This document shows, piece after piece, positions 11,185 to 22,241 of a stretch of DNA of 64,000 nt. Position numbers and translations under genes: made by a program. The notes under the pieces are model-generated. The model worked only from the letters and a program-made list of their open reading frames with translations, was not told where the DNA came from and searched no databases. Source of the DNA: Isoetes taiwanensis (taxonomy: Eukaryota > Streptophyta > Lycopodiopsida > Isoetales > Isoetaceae); the NCBI GenBank assembly GCA_021234155.1, contig JAJEKV010000050.1:3560488-3624487 (forward strand). Direction: 5' to 3'. Each line of letters opens with the position of its first letter. Position 1 is the stretch's first letter.

Positions 11185-11719
11185 TGTTGAACCACAAGTG
11201 GCTCAACATGTTTTTTGAAGACCATTGATATATTTGGAGCAACCATAAGCTCTTCAACATGTTTTTTGAAGACCATTGATATATTTGGGGCAATGGTCAA
11301 TAAGTGTAATTTGGGGCAATGGTTAATGGAGTGTTGTATGGTGGAGATAAAGAGGCAAAGAATTGAAGGGAGAAGATGAAGAGGTGCTTCCAACGGTCTT
11401 GATAAAGAGGTGGATATTGGAGAGCTCAGATTTTATTGTGAAAACTATAAACATTTTGAGGAGATTTATTCTCCTCTCTTCCCTTCACGTTCTTCATTGG
11501 AGCATGGTGGCAATGCTCATATGAGGAGGGTGGCAGCCTCCTCATCCTTATGTTGAAGGCCCTTGCAAGGGAGTTTCATGTTGTATTTGTATTTAGTTTC
11601 TTTTAATGGAAGATAAATCTTGTTGAAAGATAAATCTTGTTGCAAGTCTTGATTTTTTGGCTATGGTATTCAGATGAAATTATATGGGTGTTGGCCTGGC
11701 TGGGGAACCAGGTTCAACA
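11185..11719. repeat. Left LTR of the non-autonomous element
   Basis: Direct repeat of 12999-13533 with two mismatches, with TGTTGA start and TTCAACA end. It contains an internal tandem duplication of about 50 bp in its first 110 bases (each unit starts TCAACATGTTTTTTGAAGAC). Confidence 0.93.
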
Positions 11720-12998
11720 TTATGGCACTCCCGGTGGGACTCAAAATTTCCCCAACTATTCATTGGTTCACTGTTCTATCAACAATCAAGTTGCAGCAGA
11801 GTTTGCCTTAATATTTTCTCTGCATCTAGCTCTGGCTTTTGCGCTCTTGGTTTATCATAGAAGCTACTTACCTGGATGCAGAACAGCAGTTGCAAATCAA
11901 TGATCCTGACCGTAGATCTTGACCTCAAATCATTATGGCAAAGCAGAGTATTGCCTTGGCTTCAGGGATCAGAAACAGTATTAGAGAAAGGCGCCATCTA
12001 AGGCTTCAAAAATGTATGCAGTTTCTAACATGGATATCAGAATGGTTTTCTCTGTGTGTCATTCTTTGCTCCAGTCTGTACTGCAGGAATCATGCTTTGC
12101 TCTAGTCTGTACTGCAGGAATACCTAAATCTTTTTTTGTTCTGCTCTAATTGCCTTCTATCCAGACATCGCCTTCATCCGTAAACCGCCTTTAGCATCAC
12201 ATCGTCTCCCTACTCCGGGCAATATTTCGATATGGTCGAACCGCTTTGCCCTAACCCGCTTTTCTAGTTCTGCCTCAAACATACCAAAATGCTTGCTGAC
12301 TCTGCCTATCCGTATGCCGAAATCTAAGAACAACTTGCTGGCCGATCTGTCAATCTTCAAAGACCGCCATAGCCTGCTGTGGAAGCTTTGCATGCGATTT
12401 TGCATCTGCGCCGGATTTTTCTGCCTAGACCTCCACCGCTTGTATTTCTGATGCATTTCGAAATCGGTTTCATCTCTCATACCCTAACCCTAAAGATTTC
12501 CTTTTTTTATCGTTGCCTCTTCTTCATTCATTCTCATTCTTTCTATTTTCCACGACCATTGCCTCTGCAAATTATATAGCCAATTATTTTTGAGCCCACC
12601 GTTCTGTGCAACACTTCAAACATTGCCCCCACCCTTTGTTTGATATTGCGGATATTCCCCATGGTTTGGTTGGGCACCCCATGGTTCTTGTTGGGACACC
12701 CTAAGGTTTTCCCAATGTATGACATGCACTAATGATGCTATTTTATAGAACTTTATTATATTATTTTGCCAAGGAGGGTTACTTCTGCGTGGGCCAGAGC
12801 CACAGTAGCTAGTGCGGACGTTGGGAGTACCTTTCTTGGACTTGTTGAGTATGGTTATCCACACGTGGTCCAGAGCCAAAGTAGCCAGTGCGGGCGTGTG
12901 GATGTGCCCAGCTCATTTCTGTGTACTTCATAATGTATCTTTAAGTGCTATATTATGTGTTGGGCCGAGGGGACCGGCCCATTTTTTTTGGGGCATAA
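11720..12998. other. Internal region of the non-autonomous LTR element
   Basis: It begins with TTATGGCACTCCCGGTGGG right after the LTR. The TGG three bases in is a plausible primer-binding site on plus, but I could not match it to a named tRNA. Short tandem duplications occur at about 12060-12122 (unit ending GTCTGTACTGCAGGAAT) and between 12788 and 12900 (GCCAGAGCC... type). A 107-codon minus ORF at 12157-12480, more GC-rich than its surroundings, resembles nothing I know and could be captured sequence. Confidence 0.6.
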
Positions 12999-13533
12999 TG
13001 TTGAACCACAAGTGGTTCAACATGTTTTTTGAAGACCATTGATATATTTGGAGCAACCATAAGCTCTTCAACATGTTTTTTGAAGACCATTGATATATTT
13101 GGGGCAATGGTCAATAAGTGTAATTTGGGGCAATGGTTAATGGAGTGTTGTATGGTGGAGATAAAGAGGCAAAGAATTGAAGGGAGAAGATGAAGAGGTG
13201 CTTCCAACGGTCTTGATAAAGAGGTGGATATTGGAGAGCTCAGATTTTATTGTGAAAACTATAAACATTTTGAGGAGATTTATTCTCCTCTCTTCCCTTC
13301 ACGTTCTTCATTGGAGCATGGTGGCAATGCTCATATGAGGAGGGTGGCAGCCTCCTCATCCTTATGTTGAAGGCCCTTGCAAGGGAGTTTCCTGTTGTAT
13401 TTGTATTTAGTTTCTTTTAATGGAAGATAAATCTTGTTGAAAGATAAATCTTGTTGCAAGTCTTGATTTTTTGGCTATGGTATTCAGATGAAATTATATG
13501 GGTGTTGGCCTGGCTGGGGAACCAGGTTCAACA
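12999..13533. repeat. Right LTR of the non-autonomous element
   Basis: Second copy of the 535 bp LTR, followed at once by the AGTAG target duplication and LINE-A ORF2 sequence. A G-rich stretch (TTTTGGGGCATAA) lies just before it, where a polypurine tract would be expected if the element reads on plus. Confidence 0.93.
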
Positions 13534-13538
13534 AGTAG

Positions 13539-16004
13539 ACATGAGAGCTAGCAAGAACAGAGTTAGCAATGATAGTTCTACCAGCTAGGGTGAGATAATT
13601 CCTGTAATTATTCAGCTTTTTTTTAATTCTTTGAAGAATAGGATCCCAAAGCCCTTTTAAGCTGTGATCTAGAGATAAAGGCATTCCTAAAAGCTTAGTA
13701 GCTTGACCCGAAGGGAGAACATTAATACCAAGAACCTGCTGATGGGGAAGATCACCAATAATTAAGCTTTTATTGACATTGAGATAAATCCCAGAAGCAG
13801 CTGAGAATTGATAGATGACTTTTAGGAAACAATCAATATTTGCCAAGTCAGCTTCAAGGAAGGAGAAAGTGTCATCAGCATATTGAAGCGTGGTGAGATA
13901 CTCATCTGAGTTAGGGAGTTTAAGACCCTTGATTTGGCCATTTTCCTGATAATAAGAGATGACTTTTGTGAGCAAATCAGCTGCTACTAGAAATAGATAA
14001 GGTGCAAGAGGACACCCTTGTCTAACACCACAGGATAGAGAGAAAAAACCAGAGGGCACACCATTTATAAGCACAGCTGATTTGGGTCTAAGATTAAGCC
14101 CAAGGATCAGATTGATGAGCTTGGGATGAAAACCAAGCTTGGCCATGGCAAATTCTAGAAAATCCCATCTGACCGAGTCAAAGGCTCTCTTGAAGTCCAA
14201 TTTGAGAAGTATGCAATTTTGGTTTGAAATTTTGTTCCAATGTAAACCCTCCATAGCTGCCACATAATTATCAAGAATGTATCTCTTAGGGAGGAAAGCT
14301 GACTGATTGGGACTGATATTTCTTTGAAGATAGCTATTGATTCTCAGAGCAATAATCTTGGCACAGAGCTTATAAGAAGTATTAGTGAGAGATATAGGTC
14401 TCCAATCTTGAAACTTATTAGGATGATCAACTTTTGGAATCAAAGCTATGAAACCACTAGCAATAGAAGTCTGAAGGCAGTCATTATTCTAGAAGTCATG
14501 AATCATGGAAGTAATATCGTCTTTACGAATATCCCAGAACTTAACATAAAACTCAACTGGCAGCCCATCAGGACCTGGAGATTTTCCCTTGCTGAAAGAA
14601 GAAAGGGTAGAGAAGATTTCAAGCTGAGAAGGAGGATCACTTATAGAAGCATTCATCATTTCAGGAGCAGCGGGCAGGATATCATTGACCAGGTTTTTAA
14701 ATTCACTTGCTTTTGCCATGTCATTAAAAGGAATAGGCTTGTCCTTAAAAATATCCATATATTTGTCTCTGAAGAAAGAAGCAATGTCAGAGTGTGAAGA
14801 ATATTTATATCCACTATCATCCTCAACTTCTGTAATAGAGTTTCTGAGCACCCTGCGTTTAGCTACCCTGAAGAAAAATTTTGAGCTACCAGAATCCATT
14901 TGATTAGAGTATTTGATCTTACATCTGATGGCAGATCCCTTGGCCTCCATCTCCTCAATGTTTCTAATCTTTCTTTCCAGAGCCTCCTCTCCAATTTGCA
15001 GGTTTAAATTAGTTGGATCTTGTTGAAGTAAAGATCTGACTTCCTTCATGAACATGAGAAGCTGATTCTTTTACTTTTCACTCTGAAGATGCCTATCTTT
15101 GGACCATTTTTTGATCCAAGATTTAATAGCTTTGACTTTATAATAGAACTGATTCCCCTGATGCATACCTATGTTATCAGCAGCAATATTATCCATTCTG
15201 ACAGAAAGATCCTCATAGAAGGCAGTAAACTGAGAGCAGAAGTTCTCATTATCCAGTAGAGATGTATTGAACTTATAAGGGGTACTTCCTTGCCTTTGAA
15301 TTCTAGTGACATGAGTATGTAGAAACTGAGGTTGATGATCAGAAATAGAAGTTCCTTCATCACTAGAGACATAACTGTTATCCCAGAAGGAAGTGGAAGG
15401 ATTGGAAACATAAAATCTGTCCAAGGTACAGTAGACTCTATCTTTATCTTTTTGCTTATTGGACTAGGTATAATTGGCAGTTGAAGATTGGACTTTGATA
15501 GAAGAGAGTCCCAGGCTTGTATCTCAGATCTAGACATATTGATTTTGTTCCCCAATTTCAGGTCCCAGGAAGGAGTGTTATTGAAATCCCCAGCTAGAAT
15601 CCAATTATCCAAATTTTGAGAGGCTAGCCAAGAATTGATCTCTTTCCAAACAGGTTCTCTATCATTTGGGTTAGTTGGAGCATAGATGTTGACAATACCA
15701 AAGACAGAGTTGGAAACAGAAAGAGAAACAGCTTGCCAGGTTCTGGAGGGACCATTATAACAAGAGATATGATTGAGGTCAGCCCTCCAGATGATAGCAA
15801 GGCCACCACTCGCCCCAGCAGAATCAATCCAAATAGAGGAGGAATTGAGATAAATCCATTCACCCAAGTTACTAGATTCAAAGGAGGGAAGCTTGGTCTC
15901 CTGAAGAAGGATAATATCAGCATTGTAAACCCTGATTGAGCAATGGCTCTTCTCCTTTTAAGAGGGCCTTTAATTCCTCTAAGGTTCCAAGATAAAATCT
16001 TCAT
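13539..16004 (-). pseudogene. ORF2 of LINE-A, endonuclease and reverse transcriptase part
   Basis: The protein nicks target DNA and reverse-transcribes the LINE RNA. It starts at 16004 with MKILSWNLRGI, the N-terminal signature of the APE-type endonuclease. The endonuclease continues in other frames: WILAGDFNNTPSWD at about 15610-15570, and SISDHQPQFL at about 15345. Two or more frameshifts lie between 15870 and 15420. The linker is at 15055-14489, and the RT at 14443-13539 shows WRPISLTNTSYKL, LLKLDFKRAFDSV, GVRQGCPLAPYLF and the catalytic LQYADDTFSF. The frame stops at the inserted LTR element and resumes at 11179. Confidence 0.85.
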
Positions 16005-16038
16005 ATCCAGAAATAGATTAAGGAAAGAAGGAGAGAAT

Positions 16039-18483
16039 TCAATATATAGATGTTTTGGATTTATTCTTGCTCCTTGTATTTTGAGCAGGAGTCTTATTCA
16101 AACCTGATATGAACCTCCCTTTGTTGTTCCCAACCTTTTTACTAGACTTATTGGCTAGATGATCCTTTCCAGACTTAGATGTTTTGGTAGAATTTTCAAG
16201 AAGATACTCCTCTTTCCCCCAGTTCTCTTTATCAATTATTTGATCCTCACCATCACTATGATCACTATCATCAGAATAACCACTAGGATAAAAATGAAAC
16301 ATAGAATTATTATCAAGATTATTTAATGGAGCAAAATGCTTAACTTGCCTGGAATTTTCATGTGGCTCCAGCTGTTCTTCTGCAGCATCTTTATCATGTG
16401 GAGTCTCAGATCCAAGTTGTTGACCTCATTTTCCTGTGAGAGATCCTTATCTTCTGGGCCAAGAACCATTTGCAGGGAAGCTAGCTGATCTGCAACTTTG
16501 CTAGATATTCTTGGAGGACTCAGGGGGCACATTTATGATGGGATAGTCCAAATCAATGAGAGATGGCAGGGATGGTTGAACAGTAGAGGTGTGAGTAGGC
16601 TGGATGTTAGGTGAGGGGGTCTCAGATGTTTGTGGTGCAGGAAAGGCATTAGGGGCACAACAGACTTTGCTCTTATGCAAATCAAGATCTAAATTATTAT
16701 TTGGGTCAGATAATACCTGAAAAGTGTTTTGACAGTCTATAGGCAGCTTATCTTGCAGTTGAATCATACTCCCTTGTTGCACATTAGAAGTTATGTTTTG
16801 CTGAATTAGGCTTGATGGAGTAGTAGAAGAGGTCTGTGAATTCTTTTCAGTTGAATTCATCTTCTGCTTAGCTTTACCCTGAGATTTCATAGTTAATGAT
16901 CCGGTCTTGCTCACATTTTTGATTGGGAAGTCCATAAGGCTGTAAGAGCATTGACCCTTATCTTGATTTCTAGTATCTTTGGTAATATTGGTCAAAGTCA
17001 AGCATAAATCATGAGAAGCATGATTAACTTTTTATGGAACAGTTCCTTTGACCAACAGTTTTGGCTCCCCAATTGTTATACCATTGCTTTTCTTGTGTCT
17101 GAAAGAGTTGTCTTCAAAGAGTTTTTCCTTAGCTTTTATCTGCTCCCTTACTGCTTTCTGTTTCTGAATCCTTTTGTAACTGCCATTGACTTTTGTCCAT
17201 TTGAAATTATCACTCTCTCGTAATTTTTGAAATGTATCTAGATCCTTGGACTTGTTTGCTTGGGTCACAACCTCACTGGCAGAGTGTTCCCTTATATTAT
17301 CTCCTGAAATTTGATGAGTGGAGACTCCTGGATGCTCCCCTACAACCACATTTGCTCTGCTGTCTTGGAGTGAGACTGTGGAAGATTTGCAATCAGAATA
17401 CCAAAAATGTCTGTGGAAGCATTTTTGGCATTGGGAAGGCAATCCAGACCATCTAAGAGCTAAAGATGATTCTGCTCCAAAGGCATCTTTGAAAGGAATG
17501 GAAAGAGGAATTTCTTTGGAAAGGTCTAACTGCACAAAGGCTCTTGGAGGTCTAGATGGGGAGTATTCAGTGGAAATATAGGTGCCAATAGTATTAAAGA
17601 GAAGTTTAAAACACTCTTCATCCCAGTAGATAGGATTAAGTCCAAAAAGAGAGGTTGAGGCAATACAAAGATTGTTCATTTGGTCAATATCAAGTTTCAG
17701 ATGCCATTTGAGGAAGGACAACTGAGTGGTTTCAAAAGTCAAGGGGCCGTAATTGAGAAAGAAATTAGCTGATCTAGCATTTCCGCATTCAAGCATAATA
17801 TAAGGAAAGTTAAACCAGTAAACAGCTTGAATTATGATTCCTTTATTTAGGTTAAGGAGAAAAGCCCATAGTTTGTCAAGCTTAACCCCACATTTTTGGA
17901 CCTTGACTATGACAGCTGAATTTGATAAAGCTTCAACTCTAGAATGAACAGTTGGAAGATTTAGAGAAATACCACTGTAGAGTCTCATTTTTCTTTCTTG
18001 AAGGTAAGGTGGTCTAGTTCTCTGTAATCTGCCATCCAGTTCTCCATCTGATCGCAGCTCCTGATGAATTCTCGTGACTCCATACGGGCGCGGGATTTGA
18101 GTGTTTGGATCAATAGGATGAAGAATGCCCCTGTGGTCAGGATCAACGGAAAGATTATCCCAGAAGGGGACTTCATGCGAAATTGGATCCATGTCAGAGA
18201 TAGAAGCTGGTAAATTCGCAAAATTTCCAAAGAGGATAGTTTCTTGTGGCTTCTCTTGGAAGGAAATCAAGCTTTGGAGAACAGCGGCTCGCTCTTGTGC
18301 GGGAATTTTGGCAAAAGAGTGGAGAAAGGCTAAATTTTTAGGGTTTTCCGAGGATTTAAAGGCCATTGGTAAAGGCTCAGGTTGAAACAACAAAAGAACG
18401 CGGACGGAATTGAAAGCCCAAAAGGGGAAAAGAAAGAAAACAGGGAAATGAAGCAAATTAGAAGGACAATTAGAGAGGATCAA
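16039..18483 (-). pseudogene. ORF1 of LINE-A (DUF4283-type RNA-binding protein)
   Basis: ORF1 of plant L1 elements encodes an RNA-binding protein that packages the LINE transcript. The frame opens at 18483 and runs about 483 codons to a stop at 17032. It contains a DUF4283-like fold region (WAFLLNLNKGIIIQAVYWF) and a cysteine-rich knuckle-like segment (QCQKCFHRHFWYSDC) near 17430-17390, then a basic region (WTKVNGSYKRIQKQKAVREQ). The same frame reopens at 17001-16501. A shift to another frame covers 16532-16323, and the original frame returns at 16302-16039, ending in a Lys/Ser/Asn-rich tail. One stop and two frame changes inactivate it. Confidence 0.7.
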
Positions 18484-19021
18484 ATTTAACTAAAAGAGGT
18501 CGGATTGCCAATCCCAAAGCCATGCTTGATCAATTTGTGAGATCTTGCAAAGAAAATCATTCAATTACTGTAAGTTAAGGAAGCTCTACACCAATTTTCT
18601 AATTCTCTGAGTAAACCTTCACAATGATCTTTTCTTCTGTCCAATCACAATTGACTCTGAAAATTCCTGTTGCCGAAATCTTGCTGTCACCAATGAATTC
18701 CTCTAACCATGAATTAAAGTTTACCAAGGAATTCCATAACTCTGAAGATGAGCCTGAAAGAAAACCACAGGTAAATCTCGGGCCATGTTTGAGGATTGTG
18801 AAGATTTTTATGTCCATCAAGAGCTCAAAGCATGAGGAATTTGTTAATGCTGGCCCTCTACAGGGGCAGCAAGCAGATCTCCTTCAAATTCGATCCAAAT
18901 CAAGCAAAAGTTGATGAATTTCGAAAGAGAATTGCCAAGAAAAGAGTTCGAACAGAAAAATCCGGGAAAAGGACAAAAAAATCAAGAAAAATGGCGCAGT
19001 TCATTTTTTCTCCTCCTGATC
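18484..19021 (-). other. 5' leader of LINE-A
   Basis: 538 bp between the LINE 5' end and the ORF1 start. It begins on minus with GATCAGGAGGAGAAAAAATG. A 73-codon open frame (18820-18599, containing WLEEFIGDSKISATGIFR) lies in it. I do not recognise that peptide and it may be chance. The leader probably holds the internal promoter, but I cannot point to a site. Confidence 0.5.
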
Positions 19022-19034
19022 TCATATTTCAGCT
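19022..19034 (+). other. 5' target-site duplication of LINE-A
   Basis: TCATATTTCAGCT on plus. The reverse complement occurs at 22229-22241 directly after the LINE-A poly-A. It is LINE-B ORF2 sequence duplicated when LINE-A inserted. Confidence 0.85.
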
Positions 19035-20617
19035 GGAGATGCGTGGGATACTGTTGTTCAGGGCTTGGAAAAACACTTGTTCTGGTGGTCCACAGCTAAA
19101 TTGTCCATGGCAGGTCGAATTACTGTAGCCAAATCAGTGTTGAGTGGCACACATGTCTATATGGCTTCAGTTATACTGGCACCACAAGCAAAGATGCAGC
19201 TCATCATCAGAATTGTTCGGAATTTCATCTGGGGTGGCACAGAAGAAGGGGCTGATGTCAAGGTCAGTTGGGTGAAGTGCATCTTACCAAAGCACTGTGG
19301 GGGACTTGGGATGATCGACTTTCTCCTACAGAGCAAAGTATTAATTTCCAAGTTCATCTGGAGGATCTTGAATAATGTTAATGTGTCTCCTGGCTCACGA
19401 CTTACATCCCAATCATTGCAGCTTTGTGTCTCCTTTGGCTCTCCTTCTATCAAGGCACTTTGCTTCCTTGGGCTCTTTTCTATCCGTTGTCGGCTTATCC
19501 TAATCGTCTCCTTTCCTCGGAGGGTTGCTTGATGCTTGGAATATTGTCGTGACGCTTTTCCATCTCCACCCTATGGCAAGAAGTTTTACTGGAGCTAGTT
19601 GTTGGTGGATCCCTTTGGGCGATAAACCAAACAGATCGCCTTTGGTAGCATCGGTTCATCCCCTCGGCCTTGCGGCCGGGCCGAAACTAGCGGTGTGCTT
19701 ACAATTTCGCATGGTGCAGTGAAACACGATTCTTGACATGGGAAGAATTTCGGCAAAGTTCCTTCTTTTAAGATGGGATCGCACAATTTGGCGCATGTCA
19801 TTGCCATTCTTCCTCCTATACCACAAGTAGTGGCTTCCCATCTCCGGGGTGGTTCATGAGAATGTTAAGGCTTGAGCATTTGGTGAATTCTATGTATAAG
19901 ATCCTTCTTGTTAGCAGAGGTGGTGTTGCCCCCCTCACAAAAATGGCCTTTGGTGGTACCAAAGAATCAACAAAAAAAGTAGTTTGGAACTGGGTTTGGG
20001 ACAAGTTACTTCATCCAAAGTTGTCAGTTTTGTGGTGGCAGATCATCCATAGATGTGTGCGCGTCAATGTTTTGGTCCACAAATTTCGTCCTGAGGTGCC
20101 TGGGACATGCCCTTTATGCGCTCAGAGGGATGAGACAATCGAGCATTGTTTCGTCTTATGCCAGCATGCTAGACCGGCTTGGTTGTGGCTTCAGAGTCTT
20201 TTTGATTGCAGTTTGAATAGTCAACAAGTCTTATTGGCAGTGTACCCAAGTTCTTGGGACAATATGGCAAAGAGGGCATTTCACTTAGCTTCAGCATGGA
20301 TCATTTGGTCAACGTGGAAAAGAAGAAACCTCTTTATTTTCAAGGGCCGTAGAGCCCCTGATGCTCAAGTGCTTATTGAAGCTAAGCAACGCATCGTCAA
20401 AGCGTATATATCTTCCTCCATAAAGGATGAAGTGAAGAATCATATTTGGGTACACTATCTCCAGATTAACACTTATATGTAACTCATTTACATGTTGTGT
20501 GCTGTAAGATGGCGGGTGGTTTTGCTCTGTGGACAATTCCTCCATTGGGTTTTCAGTCCCCCATCTCTGTTGCTCGTTTCTGATGATTAATAAAGTTTCA
20601 CGTCCTTCAAAAAAAAA
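19023..20617 (+). pseudogene. LINE-B ORF2, C-terminal part and 3' end, inverted half
   Basis: This plus-strand segment encodes the C-terminal half of an L1-type ORF2: HISAGDAWDTVVQGLEKHLF, SMAGRITVAKSVLSGTHVY, VRNFIWGG, then after frame breaks near 19370-19860 a zf-RVT domain at about 20080-20160 (CPLCAQRDETIEHCFVLC). It ends at 20482, with a 3' UTR and a short poly-A at 20609-20617. Its first codons continue exactly where the minus-strand LINE-B ORF2 stops at 22230, sharing the 13 bp TCATATTTCAGCT. The two halves align end to end with the same region of LINE-A. The segment is the other half of LINE-B, flipped. Confidence 0.85.
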
Positions 20618-20630
20618 TGTCCATGCACTA
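20617..20630 (+). other. 3' target-site duplication of LINE-B
   Basis: ATGTCCATGCACTA follows the LINE-B poly-A. The same 14 bases are found on the minus strand at 26463-26476, directly before the LINE-B 5' end. The copies are now in opposite orientation because of the inversion. Confidence 0.85.
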
Positions 20631-21336
20631 ATTAAGATAACATTGCAAAAGCTCGTCCACTATTTTTGCTCTATTTTAAATATCCATGAATGCAATACCA
20701 ATTATCATTTTCAAAACTAGGAATAAGATAAATCAATGAAAATACCTTATGTAAGAGATGCCAGTCTAATACAGACATTAAATTACCAAGGCATGTACCT
20801 TTATCATAAGAGGAACATTGACCCAAATAATTGGTGTAAAGCAACTGGTCTAAAATGACTGTGACAAACAGTTATACGAAATATTGATATTTATGGAAGA
20901 GGTCGAAGCACAATGATTTGAAAGATTATGTTCATATTATAATATGCTCAGTTGATCCATGTGATAACTGAGGCAGTTGTGTGAGAATGCACAGTATACC
21001 ATAGGTTCAGTTGTCCAGAGTTGAACCTAGTTAACCATAATAGTGGTTAACCTAAGTATGAAAATTAAAATGCAATGGTTATGCTAACCTATAAAGTTAA
21101 AGGTTAAATTATGAAATATTGACAGTCGAATGGAGGCAAGACCTATTCAAAAGTTGAAATAGAAGGAGCATAACCGACGACTGAGAAATAGGGGCCGATT
21201 CTCTGTGAATCAGTGCCGACCTAGCTAATATTTAAGAAGTATTGATTGTAACTGGGATATACAGATCATTTGGTGTGGATTCATCACATGATGAATGCCT
21301 ATAGGGGGTTTTACAATTTATTTGCTTCCAATTTAA
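20631..21336. other. Non-coding stretch, former 3' flank of LINE-B
   Basis: AT-rich sequence after the LINE-B target duplication. By the inversion model it lay next to the copia LTR at about 9.86 kb before the rearrangement. No open frame or repeat is convincing. Confidence 0.5.
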
Positions 21337-21843
21337 ATGTTGTGGATTCTAATGTTTTACTTTCTGATGAACCTAGAATATCTTGATTTCCTGCGTGGTG
21401 AGGGAGCAAGGAAATTCGATGACAACTCGCCATTCAGCCAACACTCAGTGGATCGAGTCATGAAAAACGAATTGGCAACATCTATGGAGTCTTTTCTTAT
21501 GAAGAGGGGACACATGAGGTATCTGAAAGAAAGTGAAGACCTTTGGGCATCTATCTTTTGCAGGGAAGTGGTTCAGATTCACTGCCTTTGGGCTTTCTTG
21601 GCCAATCATCATTTCATTCTCACTGAAAGGCAGCTGACAAGATACAGAACCATGTACTACAATCATAAACTTCTAGCTGATCTGTATGGCTCCCTGCTGA
21701 TTTTACTGGAGGACAGGGATAAATTCAGACTTTTCTTCACCAATAATTGGGGCCCGAATCAATACTTCTTTGGATCCACTGACCCCTTTAATGCCTACTT
21801 CAATGATGTCTTCTTCACTGATCATGGACTCCCTCTTCCATAG
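21337..21843 (+). CDS. Unrecognised 168-codon open frame, possible gene fragment
   Basis: The frame reads MLWILMFYFLMNLEYLDFLR and continues with a mixed, protein-like composition (LATSMESFLMKRGHMRYL, IHCLWAFLANHHFILTERQL, FTNNWGPNQYFFGSTDPFNA) to a TAG at 21841. The second methionine at 21367 is an equally good start. I do not recognise the family. It has no zinc finger or RT motif, so it is not obviously a LINE piece. It may be an exon or retrocopy fragment. It lies between the LINE-B flank and the LINE-A tail, near the inferred inversion breakpoint. Confidence 0.35.
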   Translation: MLWILMFYFLMNLEYLDFLRGEGARKFDDNSPFSQHSVDRVMKNELATSMESFLMKRGHMRYLKESEDLWASIFCREVVQIHCLWAFLANHHFILTERQLTRYRTMYYNHKLLADLYGSLLILLEDRDKFRLFFTNNWGPNQYFFGSTDPFNAYFNDVFFTDHGLPLP

Positions 21844-22079
21844 CCATCTACCAGTCACACTCTTGCTCTTGTCTAATCTTGATCTATTTTATTTTTCGGG
21901 AAGGATTGCCTTTTTGCAGGTGTTTGCAGTTCAAACAGAGAGTTACCTTCCTCAACAAGTGAATTCGGACTTCTTGGAGCTGTTCACACCTAGGGTCATT
22001 TTGTTACTGGATTATTAGCATACTGCTATTTTTCCTGCTGATACTTTGTTAGGCTTGCTGTTACAGAGCTCATATTCAT

Positions 22080-22189
22080 AATATGATGCTCTAAAATGAT
22101 CTGTTACCTTTTCATGTGCTTCCTTATAAAGCACAGCCATGCTATGTACATGAGATTTTATAATTAATGGTAAAACTGACTCTTGCTAT

Positions 22190-22229
<40 letters not shown>
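22080..22229 (+). mobile_element. Detached 3' end and poly-A of LINE-A
   Basis: The segment ends with a 39-base poly-A (22191-22229) and the LINE-A target copy. Its last bases (GCTATGTACATGAGATTTTA, then TAATTAATGG) closely match the 142 bp insert at 56393-56534, so both are 3' ends of one LINE family. Its left limit, which is the right inversion breakpoint, lies somewhere between 20631 and about 22080. Confidence 0.72.
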
Positions 22230-22232
<3 letters not shown>

Positions 22233-22241
22233 GAAATATGA
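22229..22241 (+). other. 3' target-site duplication of LINE-A
   Basis: AGCTGAAATATGA follows the 39-base poly-A and is the inverted copy of 19022-19034. LINE-B ORF2 resumes immediately (minus strand). Confidence 0.85.

Larger units (their letters stand above)
11185..13533. mobile_element. Young LTR element without recognisable gag or pol (TRIM/LARD-like)
   Basis: Two direct 535 bp LTRs (11185-11719 and 12999-13533) flank a 1279 bp internal region with no recognisable gag, protease, RT or integrase. Comparing the LTRs base by base I find two differences: C versus T near the 5' end, and A versus C about 390 bases in. The ends are TGTTGAACC...GGTTCAACA. A 5 bp target duplication AGTAG lies at 11180-11184 and 13534-13538. 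It sits inside ORF2 of LINE-A, and the LINE frame is continuous once it is excluded. Movement must have depended on proteins from another element. Confidence 0.92.
9860..19021 (-). mobile_element. LINE-A, plant L1-type LINE, main part
   Basis: Minus-strand LINE with a 5' leader (19021-18484), ORF1 and ORF2. Its 5' end at 19021 lies directly beside a 13 bp target-site copy (19022-19034). The matching copy is at 22229-22241, in inverted orientation and directly after a 39-base poly-A. The 3' end of this LINE is therefore no longer here but at about 22.1-22.23 kb, separated by an inversion. ORF2 is also interrupted by a complete LTR element (11185-13533). With that insert and one target copy left out, the ORF2 frame runs straight across the junction. 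Confidence 0.82.

Noticed and set aside
11185-11393. Protein with repeats APNISMVFKKHVE at the start of the 11393-10509 frame
   Set aside because: It is translation through the tandem repeats of the LTR, in frame by chance with LINE ORF2.
19023-20617. A separate 5'-truncated third LINE
   Set aside because: Its first codons continue LINE-B exactly, and its 3' target copy matches the LINE-B 5' one, so it is the other half of LINE-B.
19022-22241. Twin priming (5' inversion during LINE insertion) as the cause of the inverted LINE parts
   Set aside because: Twin priming would invert only LINE-A between its own two target copies. Here LINE-B's 3' half, LINE-B's 3' target copy and flanking DNA are inverted too, so a later inversion fits better.
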